A stretch of DNA of 64,000 nucleotides, taken from Ciborinia camelliae (taxonomy: Eukaryota > Ascomycota > Leotiomycetes > Helotiales > Sclerotiniaceae). The DNA lies in the NCBI GenBank assembly GCA_025890175.1, contig JANPYM010000004.1, forward strand, positions 1,991,134-2,055,133. The letters run 5' to 3'. The notes beneath the pieces were generated by a model, which saw only the letters and a program-made list of their open reading frames with translations, did no database searches and had not been told where the DNA came from. Positions within the stretch are counted from its first letter, which is position 1, and every line of letters starts with the position of its first letter. A program made the position numbers and the translations under genes. Of this stretch, positions 1 to 12,570 are shown in pieces.

Positions 1-1961
1 TGTTTTTTCCATCCGAGGCATCATATACTTTCACTTGTCCTTTGTCGATTTCGTCATCATAGAGCTCCATTGCTGAGACGCCGTAATGTCTTGTGGCTTG
101 AGTGGACACGATGGTTGCTTCTTGTGGTAGACGGCTAAGTACAGCACCTCTGGAATAATTAGTGGAGTTAAATCCGAGAAATCAAGGTACTTACTTGACG
201 ATAGCGGACCAGGCATCATGTGGTTGAATGATTTGAATATCGGGGTGGATTTCCTCGAGACGAGTCTTCATGTATTCGCTCGCTCCAAATCCTCCTACCA
301 AGAAAATTGCCTAGGTAGTTATCATTAGATCATTGGTGAATATATGTTGCAGGAAAGGCTAACCTTGATTTCATTGGCTTTTGGGTGGCCTTCTTGCATT
401 CTCTTCACCTTAACCAGATTGACTTGATCATCCACCAATCTCTCAATATCTGTAATTAAAGGATCGAAGATAGCTTTCACATCATCCCTTAACGGTGTGT
501 TAGCTTCTGGCTCAAGGAAACTTTAGCATGAAGATGGACTCACCCCTTCATATTCCAAGTATTAGATTGAAGTCCATTCACAGGATCATCTTTCAAATCC
601 GCCATCGGAAAATTAACATAATAGTCTTCATCTGGATCCCCTCGAAAAGCAGGTTTGATAGATTGATCGAACTGTTTAGTGGCTTGTTCAAAGCCCTTTG
701 TTTTCCGTAAATGAAAATAGGCGTCTTCGCCAACGAGGTCTTTCACGGCTTGTTCGAAACGTCGGTTGAGGCCGAGGGAGCCAGCCATCCCACCTTTGGG
801 TATGTTAGTCAGACTTGAATTAATGATTAGTGGTTGGTAGCACCGACCTTTACCAGGAACTAGTTCCTTTAGTTCGAGCTTGGGGTTTAGGTTGACGATT
901 TCATAGGAAATGAGGTCGACAGTTCCTCCGCCGGCATCACATATAACGAATGCATCCCCCACCTAAATTATTCTGTTAGTTTTGCTCGTGCCATGACATA
1001 TGTGTCATCAATCGCTATTTCTTGAATCAATTGTTTTGCAAAACTCTTTTTTGTACATTCCAAGTTAATTTTGCTATTAAACTCGTTTACAAAGTCTGAG
1101 ACTTAGACGTGCATCAAAACTCCCAATTCTCTTGATTGGGCAAACTGTATGATGAGGTGGAAGAGGACAGTAGAACTTGGATGACTTACGGCGAGTGAGC
1201 GATCGGCCATCATATGCAGTGTATACAAAGCTGCAGCTTCAGGCTCCTTAATCAACGTTATGGGATGAATGCCAGCCTGTTTTGCTGCCTATATTTTCGC
1301 ATTAGCATTGAACAAAATAATCAAAATGCTTGAATGTCTAGTGCACCGCAAATACATACCTTTAAAGTAGTATCCTTAGCTTTGTCCGACCATACGGCAG
1401 GGACAGACAAAACAAACTGTTTCTGGCACATCAACAGATACTCAGCCGGTACCTTTGCCTCGATCTTCTCCAAAGCATGTTTATAAATTGCTCCAATATA
1501 ATCCGCCGCCACATCGACAGCTGGTTTTCCCAATCTTTTAAGATCAGCTTTAGCTGTTGACTCTGGAAGATACAAAGGTCTTGGTTGATCAGGGTCAAGT
1601 AGGAGTTTGACACCAGCAACTGTTTCGGTCTTGTGCTTCTGAGCACCCCAAGTAAAGTCATTTTTATTGTCTGGATCGTAACAGATGACTGTGGGAATTT
1701 TGGGTTGTTTGAAAGATGTCCCTTGATTTATTAGCTGGTACGCATCACATCGTATTGGTTCTTCTTACCAGGCCAATCCAGAACGGACACAAGGTCTGGT
1801 TTTCCTCCCTTGGCAAAAGCATATGCTATACCGCTGAACGTGGTTCCAAAATCCAGAGCAATGACGATTTGGTCCTCGGATTGATGGACTTTGAGGTCAT
1901 TGACCGCTTGGTACATTTTGTTCAATGCAGTGTCTACTTCCCCCATGGTTGCTTTTTGCAA
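1..1961 (-). CDS. Hsp70-like (actin-fold) ATPase, 3' end beyond window
   Basis: Exons on the minus strand, 5' to 3': 1961-1769, 1721-1360, 1288-1190, 962-848, 793-544, 487-364, 310-195, 149 to beyond base 1. All phases agree, giving at least 469 residues. Seen in sequence: the phosphate-1 loop IALDFGTTFSGIAYAF near residues 33-48, the phosphate-2 motif VICDAGGGTVDL, and the adenosine motif AIFLVGGFGASEYM. These mark an Hsp70/actin-fold nucleotide-binding domain of the divergent fungal group that usually lacks a normal peptide-binding domain, so a classical chaperone role is not assured. Introns are 45-71 nt apart from one of 227 nt (963-1189). The start could also be the Met at 1946. It is divergent from the gene at 2662. 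Substrate and compartment are unknown; no signal peptide is visible. Confidence 0.85.
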
Positions 1962-2661
1962 GTCTCTTTTGCCAATGTCACTTGGTATGTATCTAACTTA
2001 TGAATGTAAAATCGATTGAGCACAAATAATGACCAAGAAAGAGGGGGAATCCAACTAGAAGAATAATTATTTTCCGCCTCGTTCTCATCCGATGCCTGTG
2101 CAATGGTGGCAGTACTCTTCGAGACATTAGAACACTTGAAAAGAGCTAATTAAGACGGCAAGGTTAGCTAGGCAATCCCGACTCGACGAATTGCCTTGCG
2201 AGATTGCCCAGCAGCCTGATCCAATGATTCTCGAACAAGTTTTCTTCAAGCCTTTCGTAAACAACTGTGATCAATATTTGAAAAGGGCTGAAAGATTGGC
2301 GTTATCCCGTCTCAATCTTCCATATTTTATATTCGGCCAAAAATAAAATTACCGAATGAGGAGGTCTGGTTGCTGACAAGCTCGGGTTTGGTCCAATAAA
2401 ACGCCACGGTTGAAGGACGCCTCTTTTTTATGCCTTGGGATGTGGTACGCCACGACACTTTAAGTTTCAGCTGCCTATAAATGAGGCTCTGAATCAATGT
2501 TGCATATCGGGGTGGCTGACTGTGAGGTTTATTCAATCAATCTTTTTTTAATTTGTGCATCTTGTAGACTTGAAATATCTGCCTGAGTACAGATGATTCT
2601 CTCAGAAATTGATTCCCTCCATTATCCCCGATTTTATAATTGTTAATCTTCAACAAACAAA
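1962..2661. other. intergenic, divergent promoter region
   Basis: About 700 bp between the starts of two divergent genes (Hsp70-like on minus, coiled-coil protein on plus). No convincing gene is seen. It probably carries both promoters, but I recognise no specific element. Confidence 0.6.
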
Positions 2662-4066
2662 ATGTCGACAGAAGACCACATCATGACGGACGTGCACTGG
2701 CCAGAACTTTCGGTTTCTGGAAGAACGCAGATGGAAGCCATGCGGGAAATTCTTGAAAGCAAGCTTGTGGATATCAACAAAGCGATTGAACGAGGCATGG
2801 AAAACATCAGGATTGAGGTTTCCAGCCAGATTGAAACAATACATATCAGTGTCGACGGACGTGCCACCCGGACAAGTTCAGGGGGCGGAGGGTTTCTTGG
2901 TCGATTCATGACCGGGAGCGAAAACACCAATCAGCTCGAGGAAGATCCTGACGGCTGGAAGAAGAAGAACCAAAAGCTTGAAGAAGATTGCCGCAGCCTT
3001 AAAAGAGATAAGACACAAGATATGAAGACGATTCAAGAGCTACGATCACAGTTGCAACAAGCAGAAAGAGATGCAAGGAATTATCAGGAAATTCGTATTC
3101 AGCTTGATAGCATGACGATCAAAAATCGCCAACTCCAGGAACAGACACAGACGTTTCGTGATATAATTATCAACAAAGGAAGCGGTGACATCGATGATGT
3201 GGATGATAATACCATAATCAAGGATTTTGTTGCACTCCGCGAGCAAATCCAACGTATAGTCAACCGATACTACAAATGCACCGAGGATCGACCCCGGTCA
3301 CTCAATGAAGGAAGGTTTTCCAAGAGGTTGGAGAAAAGACGAAGAAAGTTCTTTTCAATGTGGGAAGGTGGATATACAAGCGCACAATTGAGGAACAGAT
3401 CTAGAGCGATCATTTTTGAGATATTGGCTACTGAGATCTTGCAGGTGCCTATTTTTGGGCTGGATGGTTTTGAAAAGGGGGCATTGGAACATGGGCTGGT
3501 GGATTTTGAATTGGAGTTAGAACACGCTTTGGAGCAAGGTATGAATTCTCTACATGGTTCTTCTGTACTATGAAACCATTTAAGATATCGAGAAGCTGAC
3601 AACCCTTACTCTAGGCCATGCAGATGTATCTTCATGGCGTATTCTAACCATGAAATGTGCATCCCTGCTTCAACAATCACAATCGTCCAAATCGTCCATT
3701 CAACCAGAACGTGTCGCAACGATTATCTTGGACTTCATGGCCCCCCTGCAGCCACATGACAAGAAACTAAATAATGAACTTGACGAACTTCTGTGCAAAC
3801 TCTGTGTTTGTGCTTTTAAGCTCGCACTTACGCTGAGAAAGTGTAAAGATACGTATAAATGTGAGATTGCAGGTACTGGAGATAGGATAGATGAAGAGAC
3901 TATGGAGCCACAGGAAAGTGAGGCAAGTGAGAAGGGGAGGAAGAGAGATTGCGATATGAAAGTTGCGTATGTTATAAGTGGGTGTTTGTTTAAGGTGTTG
4001 GAAGTTGGAGATATAAGAAGAGAGAGAACGGTGTTGGAGAAAGCGCATATTGTTATTACGGATTGA
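2662..4066 (+). CDS. uncharacterised coiled-coil protein
   Basis: Exons 2662-3538 and 3615-4066 give 442 aa. The intron starts GTATGA and ends ctctag, phase 1. I do not recognise the family by name. Residues about 20-70 and 95-180 are rich in E, K, Q and R with heptad-like spacing (for example LEEDCRSLKRDK and LRSQLQQAERDARNYQEI), so long coiled coils are likely. A Gly-rich linker (SSGGGGFLGRFM) lies near residue 75. The C-terminal half (with MWEGGYTSAQLRNRSRAIIF and ILQVPIFGLDGFE) is predicted mostly helical and looks like a conserved domain seen in many hypothetical fungal proteins. There is no signal peptide or membrane segment. It is divergent from the Hsp70-like gene, so co-expression is possible but unproven. 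Confidence 0.8.
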
Positions 4067-4924
4067 GTATTGTAATATTCGGCTGTGAGATTTTTTTACA
4101 GCGTTGAGCTTGAGAATGTGAGATGCCAACCTTGGACAATCAGATTGGACTTGTCGGAAGGATACGGTATTCATTATCGCAATGTAATAACAACGTATCA
4201 TCAACCCGGAATAAGGCAAGAGCACTACTTTTAGATCTAATGGTGATGTGAATTTTCATGATTGAGCCCTTTGTATAACAACCGCTTGCTGATTAAGAGC
4301 AATTCATTGTCTTAACCTTTTTTAGTGGACAAAAGGGTGTTATCCTAGACCATCAGACGAGAACGCTCGAGTGAGCAATGTGGACTTCATCAATTAGTTT
4401 TTCAGATGATTGAAAATATCAAATCACAAAGCAGCTCGGAGCACGAGAGACCAAGAACAAATAGCTAAAATTTAAGGACTTTTCTTTTCCACGGAGGACA
4501 TACGATTTTACCAGCTCACTGACCTATGACCCATCGCTACCCCAACCTATTTATACACTTTAGCTCACCCAAAATATATGAGACTAAAAAGAAGGTCTAT
4601 AAATCATAGCTCTCCGTGCGCAAGAACTTTGCATGCGAATATTGCAACTCTCTATTATCCCATTCTAGTGCAGTGATTTATCCTTGGGGGAGTTTGTAGA
4701 GGGGTGATGTATCCAAAGCAGCTTGCTCGATAACAGGCCAACGTGTCTCCAACCATCAATAGTTTCCAACCAAAAATGAAGCACTAGGAGATCTTACTGT
4801 GACCGCAAGATCTTTGGGAGAGAATTTATCGTTATGGGGAGTTTCAGAACGGTAGAACAAGGAATGTCTTGGGAGGCAGAAATTCTCCGTCACTGCTTTC
4901 TTGGTACGAATAAGAGACATGCTC
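4067..4924. other. intergenic, degraded sequence downstream of a pseudogene
   Basis: No intact gene. On the minus strand near 4678-4740 a short frame reads WPVIEQAALDTSPLYKLPQG then stop, which looks like an eroded protein C-terminus. I could not tie it firmly to the monooxygenase fragment next door. Confidence 0.4.
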
Positions 4925-5440
4925 TATTAGCACTCAAATTCTTTAATGGATTGGATGAGTGGACGTGGAGTTTTCTGCGCCACCTCAGCAAGTTGTGCAG
5001 GAAGGATTTTAGACGCAACTTCATTTTGTCGATTCCAAACCGAAGTACATGTTTTCAATGCGCATTGAGTACCGGCTCGTGTAGAGTTGGCGCTCGTTAT
5101 CTGTTACGATCTCTTTGAGCTCTTCAGACTTTTCGGCGAAATTTTAATGCCACACCTTGTTAAAAATTCGCTCGCCTGGTTTAAGGGATCCGGTTTGGCC
5201 AGGTATGAGATATCTGTCTCAGCTGCAATCAGGAATTGACGACCTGTGAGAGATGCGACTACTCACATGATAATATGACCTTTCCCGCCGTAAAACAGAG
5301 AAGTGTGACCGCCAAACAGCTCACAGAACTCTACAAAGGTCCCGTTTCCTAGAACCATTTCCTAGAACCATTCCCCTCCATCCAATATAGCCAGGATACA
5401 TTGGTGATAATAGGCATTGCTTCGACCCAGAATTCTTTTG
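4925..5440 (-). pseudogene. decayed FAD-dependent monooxygenase fragment
   Basis: Minus-strand frames keep the mid and C-terminal signature of a fungal FAD monooxygenase family (PHBH fold) in the right order but broken apart. Seen: YPGYIGWRGMVL (about 5370-5405), then after a frame change FVEFCELFGGHTSLFYGGKG (about 5275-5335), then GT..AG-like intron borders, then YLIPGQTGSLKPGERIFNKV (about 5150-5215). A TAA stop at 5144-5146 follows, then NFAEKSEELKEIVTD, and after another frame change WNRQNEVASKILPAQLAEVA with PRPLIQSIKEFE (about 4930-5037). The N-terminal GxGxxG FAD-binding part is absent. A near-repeat of about a dozen bases (two copies of GGTTCTAGGAAA) lies beside the first frameshift. 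I read it as a relic of a once intron-containing gene, not an active enzyme. Confidence 0.6.
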
Positions 5441-5826
5441 GAATCTCATATTTTGAGATCGTGCATAGTGCAGGGGCGTGCACGGTGTAGGGGTACATAT
5501 CAATTACCTACTATGTACCTACTCGACTACTGTTACCTAGGTAGGTAGTACATAAGACCTGCCTTATCTAGACATTTCTACATCAAATGCTTTGTAAGAA
5601 AATGCACTCGGGTTATTCAGCTATGAGTCTAAGTCAATTGAATCAGATGTCGATCTATAATTTATAATTATTAGACTATCTGGTATTATCGCATTTTCCA
5701 CATTGTCGGTGAGTACTCTACCTACCTACTGTCTGTATATTAGATGAAGGAATCATTTTCATTCATTGATAACCTAAGCCGTATTTTGTTGAAGAAACGA
5801 AGAAACGGCAAAGGATTCGGTCGATA
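5441..5826. other. intergenic, upstream of MFS gene
   Basis: No gene seen. Holds copies of the TACCTAGGTAGGTA-type motif near 5535-5550 and (ACCT) units near 5719. It probably includes the MFS gene promoter. Confidence 0.5.
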
Positions 5827-7564
5827 ATGGGTTCCACCTATTTGGCAACATCATCTCCGCGTCACAATTTCTCTCAATATGATAACGGCAAGACAGCATA
5901 CACCGCCCCTGTAATATTTCAAGATGAAAGTCTTGGTATCGATGAGGCTTCGAGGAAGATTTTGGAAAGAAGATTAGTAAAAAAGGTGGACTGGCGATTG
6001 TGTACCATCGCCGGGATTCTATGCAGTTTGAATCTGATGGATTCGGGAATCATTAGTTCGGCCAGTGTTGCAGATAACTTCTTCACGGATCTGGGATTGA
6101 ATGTGGGGAATAGATATGTAAGTTCTGCTCACTTCGCTCGTTGGTAGAGCCTTTGGATACTAATGATACAATACTGTAGTCTGTATCGATTTTGGTGTAT
6201 ACTGTAGCAAGTGTAACATTCCAGTTACCCGCTACGCTTTGTGTGAAAATGTGTGGGCCACGCCTTGTGTTCTCGTTGATTACAGTTGGATTTGGCATCA
6301 TTACCACGGTATGAGTTTTATTTGGTTATTGATATAAACCCCCTTAATCCTTGTTCGATAAAGGAAATTCTAATAAAAGCGAAAAGTGTACGGCATTCAT
6401 CAACACCTGGCAACAGATGGTAGTTCTTCGTCTTCTTCTCGGGATCGCTCAGTCTGCTATCTTTCCTGGGTTGAGTTATCTTATTTCAACTTGGTATACG
6501 AGGAAAGAACAACAACTTCGTTTTGCCTTTCTGCAGTCGGGCGAAGTTATCGTTGTTGGACTGGGAATCTTCCTCAATTATGGTGTAAATAATTTGAATG
6601 GTAAAGGGGGGTTGGCGGGTTGGAGATGGATGTTTCTGGTGCAGGGTTTGCTTGCTATGGGTATGTTACTCTGCTCCAAATGAAGCCTGGACCTAAAAGC
6701 TCACTCGGTGATAGTTGTGGGATTCGTAACTTATCTCTGGATGGTGGATTTCCCGGAAAAAGCCCATAAAAGCTTTCGCTTCTTGACCCCCGAAGAGCAA
6801 GATATGGCAGTGAGGAGAATCTCGGACGACAGAGGCGACGTGAAGGCCGAAGAATTTTCGATCTGGAACTGCATTATTCATTTCTTAGATCCAAAGATCT
6901 ATGGGTTCTGTGCTTTGGTGTTTTGCCTGAACTTGGTATCAACAAGTGAGAGTTTACATTTCGTAACATTATTGGAACTAATCCGCTAACGTTAACCAAA
7001 GGCTTATCTTACTTCCTGCCCATCATTCTGGAAACCGGAATGGGATTTTCTGAGGGGAGTTCCATAATGTTATCCGCACCACCGTATTTCTATGCCGTGA
7101 TTCCTGTCATCGTCTCCTCAATAGTTGGAGATTATTACCAACTTCGAGGGTTGGTCATCATTTTCAATTGCATCTGCACAATCGTGGGTTTCTGTATGTT
7201 AGGATTTGCCAGTCAGGACACAGTGCGTTATATCGGGACCTACCTCGCGACGGGAGGATATGTGTCAAACTGGGCAGCTATGAATGCATACCAATCATCC
7301 AATATCGTTGGACAATGGAAAAGAGCGACATTTGCCGCAGCAGCTACTGCTTGCAACGGACTAGGTGGGATTGCTGGTGCATTTATTATCAAATACAACG
7401 AGGCGCCTCGATACATGACCGCAATTTGGGTCAGTATTAGCTCCCATATCGTCATTATTGCTATTGTCGGTATGTTTTCGATATATTTTTGGTATGCGAA
7501 TGGCCGGCAGAGGAAAGGAATGGTCTTGCTTGAAAGAACCATCAACTTCAGGTATACGTACTGA
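5827..7564 (+). CDS. MFS permease, anion:cation symporter (Dal5/Tna1-like) family
   Basis: Exons 5827-6117, 6180-6308, 6387-6660, 6715-6945 and 7002-7564, all in phase, encode 495 aa, the usual length of 12-helix MFS carriers. The N-terminus is cytosolic, then KKVDWRLCTIAGILCSLNLMDSGIIS begins helix 1, a typical start of the fungal allantoate/nicotinate/vitamin permease family (ACS, TC 2.A.1.14). Later segments such as VVLRLLLGIAQSAIFPGLSYL and the central loop WMVDFPEKAHKSFRFLTPEE fit the family, as does the ending FRYTY. It is expected in the plasma membrane, moving a small organic anion (vitamin, allantoate or similar) with protons. The substrate cannot be read from sequence. Four short introns of 54-78 nt. 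Confidence 0.9.
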
Positions 7565-8877
7565 ATTTGGAGAACGTACTGTCATGCAGCTTGAAAGTGG
7601 GTTTCGTTTGTGCCGGTACTCCGTACAGTGTCGAGGATGAAGAGATTCTCGCATGCGAGGAGGAGTGCACGAAGGGGAAAATCAGAGCCCAGTTGCCTTC
7701 CATATTCAAAAATATTGATAGAATATACAATTTGAATGTGCAACTTCGTAACGAATTTTGAACAGTAGTTCGAATGGTCAATACATTCAACCAGTAGTAG
7801 TATTTCAGTGTTCAGAACTAGACACTCTCGCATGATATTGTCCGAATTGGCTGATTTCATTACACCCGTACCAGTGAAATATATATCGAGAATTCAGTTA
7901 AATGTCCAACTTGAATTCGCTCATTCTTGATCCCAGCCCAATCCCAGAATCCGGTCCAGTTCAGCTTGAATGGAGTCTGTAGTTACCTAACCAAGGCTCA
8001 TCCCTTCAAATCATAGTTCATCGGATCTTATCGAATTCATGGGTGCAAGCAATACAAGTAGGTACTTATTGATCTTCAAAGTTCATGTTGTTGTGATGTG
8101 TATCTACGGAGTATACCCGAGTAAATTTATATGATACAGTTCATGCTTGATCATCTGTCGGGTGGTCATCCCAACATCCACCTGGGCATCCATGGATATA
8201 ATGCATAAATGTTGACATGCCAATGCCTGACGTGCAGTGCCAGTAGGAGAGTATCATCCATAACTGACGTAGGTGGTGGATGCAACACATCACAATATAA
8301 AGTCGCCATATCGAGGTCTGGTGAACAAGAAAGATAAATAATAAGGATTCTTCGATATTATGAACACGAAAATTGACTCGGTTTCAAATGTAGTGAATTG
8401 CCGTTTCGGAATCCATTTCCTTGCAGTGTAGGTTTTTACCTACCTACATATGGGGACGCTATGAGCATCTAGACGTGACCTTACTAGATACGGACACCAA
8501 CTAAAACCATTCATGCAGCACCATTTCATATCACTTCGCAATGTCCGTGTTCAACACTTACTCACTCACACTTGTTGAAGCTCCTAGGTATGGTATTGCT
8601 CCTAAGATCTTAGAATATTCATTTGCTTCGATACCATTTAATATTTCGATATAAATATACCACCGGTTCTCATAGCCTAGTACAACTTGACTTGGGCATT
8701 TATTTGTGGTGGCAAGCCCATTCAAATCTGGGTAATATCGGCATCTCGAACTTGGAACTACTGGATTTCCGAAATTACATGGGGCAGTCCTTAGACCACT
8801 TCGCAGAACGATAACAATTTCGAATCAAGTAGGAGGAGTGTTTCCCTCATAACCGCATTCCTCACGAATTATACAAG
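7565..8877. other. intergenic
   Basis: About 1.3 kb with only short chance frames. Contains ACCTACCTACAT near 8440. It likely holds the 3' UTR of the MFS gene and the SLA1 promoter and 5' UTR. Confidence 0.5.
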
Positions 8878-11800
8878 ATGGGTTTCTTGGGTGTTTATAC
8901 CGCATTATACGATTATGTACCGGCAGGTGAGGGAGAGCTCACTATCAATGCAGGAGACATACTCTATGTGCTAGAAAAGAGCACAGAGGACGACTGGTGG
9001 AAAGCAAAGAAGAAAGCCTCGGCAGAAGATGAGGATGAACCTGTGGGATTGATCCCGAATAACTATATCCAGGAGGTATGCATATGTTGATTCCGTCATG
9101 GGGTTTATCACGATGTCAATAGGGGATTTGCATACCTTTTCACATAACAATATGCACATATTTGATTTATTTGGAAAGTTATATCACGTATTAACTTGTC
9201 TTTTTACAGGCAGAACCATCTAGCAAAGCTCGCGCTCTCTACGATTACACACGACAGACCGATGAGGAGCTGTCATTCACAGAAGATGCACAACTCGAGG
9301 TCTTCGATACATCTGATCCGGATTGGATCTTGGTTGGGTTTGAAGGAGAATATGGCTTTGTACCAGCGAATTACATTGAGTTATCCGAGGAAGAAGAATC
9401 CAAAGAACCACCTGCACCAAGTCTTCCAAATCGACCAAGGGCAGCACCAGTAGAAGAAGAACCAGATGTACTTGAGTCTCCCGTGTTGCCTCAGTCCCCC
9501 GAATCACCAGCGGCAGCGGCTCCGGCTGCCGCAATTGCTGGCATAATGCAGCAGCGGAGGAAACCGTCCGCCCCGGCAGCTCGAACTCCACCAGAATTCA
9601 CGCCCGAAGCCTCCGACGAAGAGCCATCCACACCTACATTACCCGTGAGACCCGTATTGCAGGTCGCATCATCGCAGCCTGCGCGAGAGCGAGAGCCTAC
9701 CCGTCATTACTCCCCAAGGCTTCCTGCATCTCCTGGCGTTGCTGCGTCGCCTCCTCATAACAGGGCTTCTTTCTCCGCCATGGGTGTAGACAATGTAGAC
9801 GACCATAAAGCAAGTCGTGCACCAGGTGGGTTTCATATGTACAACATCAGTGAAATGGTACATGTGATGGGTAAAAAGAAGAAAATGCCTACAACTCTGG
9901 GTATCAATATCGCTACAGGCACCATTTTGATAGCCCCCGAACAAGCCCGGGACGGACCAGAACAAACATGGACGGCAGAGAAAATGACACATTACTCATT
10001 GGAAGGCAAGCATGTTTTCATGGAACTAGTACGCCCAAGTAAGAGTATCGATTTTCATGCCGGAGCTAAAGACACCGCAACGGAAATCGTTAGTGCGCTA
10101 GGAGAGCTTGCGGGTGCTGCCCGAGCCGAAGGACTGAGAGAGGTTATCGCAGCAGGATCTGGCTCCGGTCAAAAGAGAGGACAGGTTCTTTATGATTTTG
10201 TGGCACAAGGAGAGGACGAAGTAGATGTGGATGTTGGTGATGAGGTAGTTATTATTGATGATGGGAAGAGTGAAGAATGGTGGATGGTACGGCGGGTCAA
10301 AAATGCTAAAGAAGGGGTTGTCCCCAGTAGTTATATCGAAATCATCGGCACAACACAACTACAAAGCTCGGCTGGAATAAACGCTGGACGATCGACCGTG
10401 GAACAAAATAGGCTCGAAGAAGCGCGTTTAGCAAGGGATGCCCTAAAGACAGCGAAGAGGGAGGAGGTTGAGGTAGGCCCTGGCATGCGACTACCCGCAA
10501 GGGGTAGCAGTTTATATGCTCGTGACAATGGTAACCAATCTGGGCAACAGAAGAGACGAGAAAATGGCCGAGAAGGCGGTCAATCAAGGTCTTCGAAATC
10601 TAGTAAGATATTCCTCTACAACATGATAACCTAAGCTAAAGTTTGTAGAACCCGATCCTGCTAAAGTGAGAACCTGGACGGACCGCTCGAAGTCATTCAG
10701 TGTTGAAGCCCAATTTTTGGCGCTGAAAGATGGTAAGATAAATCTTCATAAAATGAATGGCGTGAAAATTGCCGTCCCAGTTGTCAAAATGTCGGTTGAA
10801 GATCTGGAGTATGTTGAGCGAATGACGGGTATATCCTTGGATGAAGATAAACCGTTATCAGACATCAAAAAGCAGCAGAAATCACGAGCAGCCGAGCGAG
10901 AGCGAGAACCGAGCAATGGTGCAGCTGCAGGTGCAAGCATTCAGCGACCAGAGTATGATTGGTTCCAATTCTTCCTCTCTTGCGACGTCGCAGTGGGTCT
11001 TTGCGAGCGGTATGCACAGGCCTTCAAGCGGGATTCTATGGATGAAAGTGTTTTATCTGATATCGATGCAACGGTGCTACGAAACCTTGGAATACGCGAA
11101 GGGGATATCATTAAAATCATAAGGTTTTTGGACAAAAAGTATATGCGAAAAGATGGGAAGCGAAATGTCAGCTTCGGGGGCGAGGATGAGGGCGAAGCTG
11201 GCCTCTTCTCTGGACCAGGCGGTACATTGAAAAATAATACGCGAAAAGGTCGCCCGGCTCCTGCAGTACAAACTAATGATGTGGTGGATGCCCATGCTTT
11301 CTCGCAAAATGGCGCCGAGAAATCCTCACCCCAAGGAGTTGCCACACCCCTTGCAACCGCTCCAACCCCAACAGTGAAGGACGAGAAGAGGGGAGGATTT
11401 GACGATGATGCATGGGACGTAAAGCCATCAAAACAGCAAGCCACGAGTAGTCCGTCTACTCAATCTATTCCGGCCCCGGCTCCAGTTCCCCAACAACCAG
11501 CTATCACTGGCTCAATGCAAGAGCTTTCGTTACTATCTACTCCTCTAGAGCCAGTGAAGGCACAGCCAACAGCTCAAGCGACGCCGCAGCCTCAAGCTCC
11601 ACCGGCCATTACACCTTCAATATTTGCTGGAATTGGCAATCAACAAACTGGAATTCCTCAACAGCAACCCTCTCCTTCTGGACCTTTATTCCCAGCAAAC
11701 CTGGCGCGCCAACGTCCCGCACCTCCTCAAATGACCGCAAACGCCACCCTGATACCACCACTCCCTCCTTCTAGACCTCTATCGGCTCCTCAAGCTGCTA

Positions 11801-12570
11801 GTGCTTATGCACCACCTCCTTTGCAAGCTCAAACTACTGGCTATGGGGCTTTCCAACCTCAAATTGCTCCCCCTGGTCAAAGCTTGCATGATCTTAATCA
11901 GCAACGCTTGCAACAGCAACAGCAACAGCAGCAAATGCAACAACAGCAATTTATGCAACAACAAACGGGCATGATGCAACAGCCTACTGGATTTAATCAA
12001 TTCAATCCTGGAGCGCCTAATAACTTTCAGCAATTTCCTATGCAGACTGGCAACCCCCAACAGCCTTTCATACCCAATCAGACGGGCACACCATTTGCAA
12101 ATCCTCCAGCACAACCATTCCAACCACAACCACTTCAAGCCCAGCCTACAGGCTTCCAAAGCGCATTTCCTACTGGGCAACAATTTCCTCAACCAACTGG
12201 TGTGAATTCATACTTGCCTCCAGCCATGCAACCTCAGCCAACAGGCATGATGAACGGAGCAAGTGGTTACGGCCAGACTTTCACTCCACCGCCGGTTCCA
12301 CCTATGCCGCAGCAGCAGCCATCTCCATTAACCCCGCAGCAAACCGGGCCGGCTCCACCTGGTAATTGTGTCCTCCTATTGGGGTTGCTATATAAACTTT
12401 AACTAACTTCTCTTGCAGTTCGCTTCGGACTCAACGGCACTAATAGCATCGCGCCACAACCTACAGGCAGACGTGCGAACCTCTCACAAGCCAGTAAGTT
12501 TACGTAATGCTTATTCACGAATTCATAGTTCTAACAAAATCTAGCTCCTCAAAACCCATTCGGGTTTTAG
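8878..12570 (+). CDS. SLA1: Sla1, endocytic actin-regulating adaptor
   Basis: Exons 8878-9075, 9210-10602, 10649-12361, 12419-12493 and 12545-12570 encode 1134 aa. Domains in order: SH3-1 (about 5-64, ALYDYVPAGEGELT), SH3-2 (about 71-127, ARALYDYTRQTDEELSF), a Sla1-type PH-like domain (about 274-370), SH3-3 (about 388-447, QVLYDFVAQGEDEVDVDVGD), SHD1 (about 535-590, RTWTDRSKSFSVEAQFLALK), and the SAM-like SHD2 (about 632-697). A long Pro/Gln-rich tail follows with many Q-x-T-G or Q-P-T-G repeats, the motif type phosphorylated by Ark1/Prk1 kinases in yeast. The protein ends NPFGF, an NPF motif that could bind EH domains such as those of Ede1 encoded nearby. Sla1 links cargo, clathrin and Arp2/3 activators at cortical endocytic sites. 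The last coding exon is only 26 nt. Confidence 0.95.
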
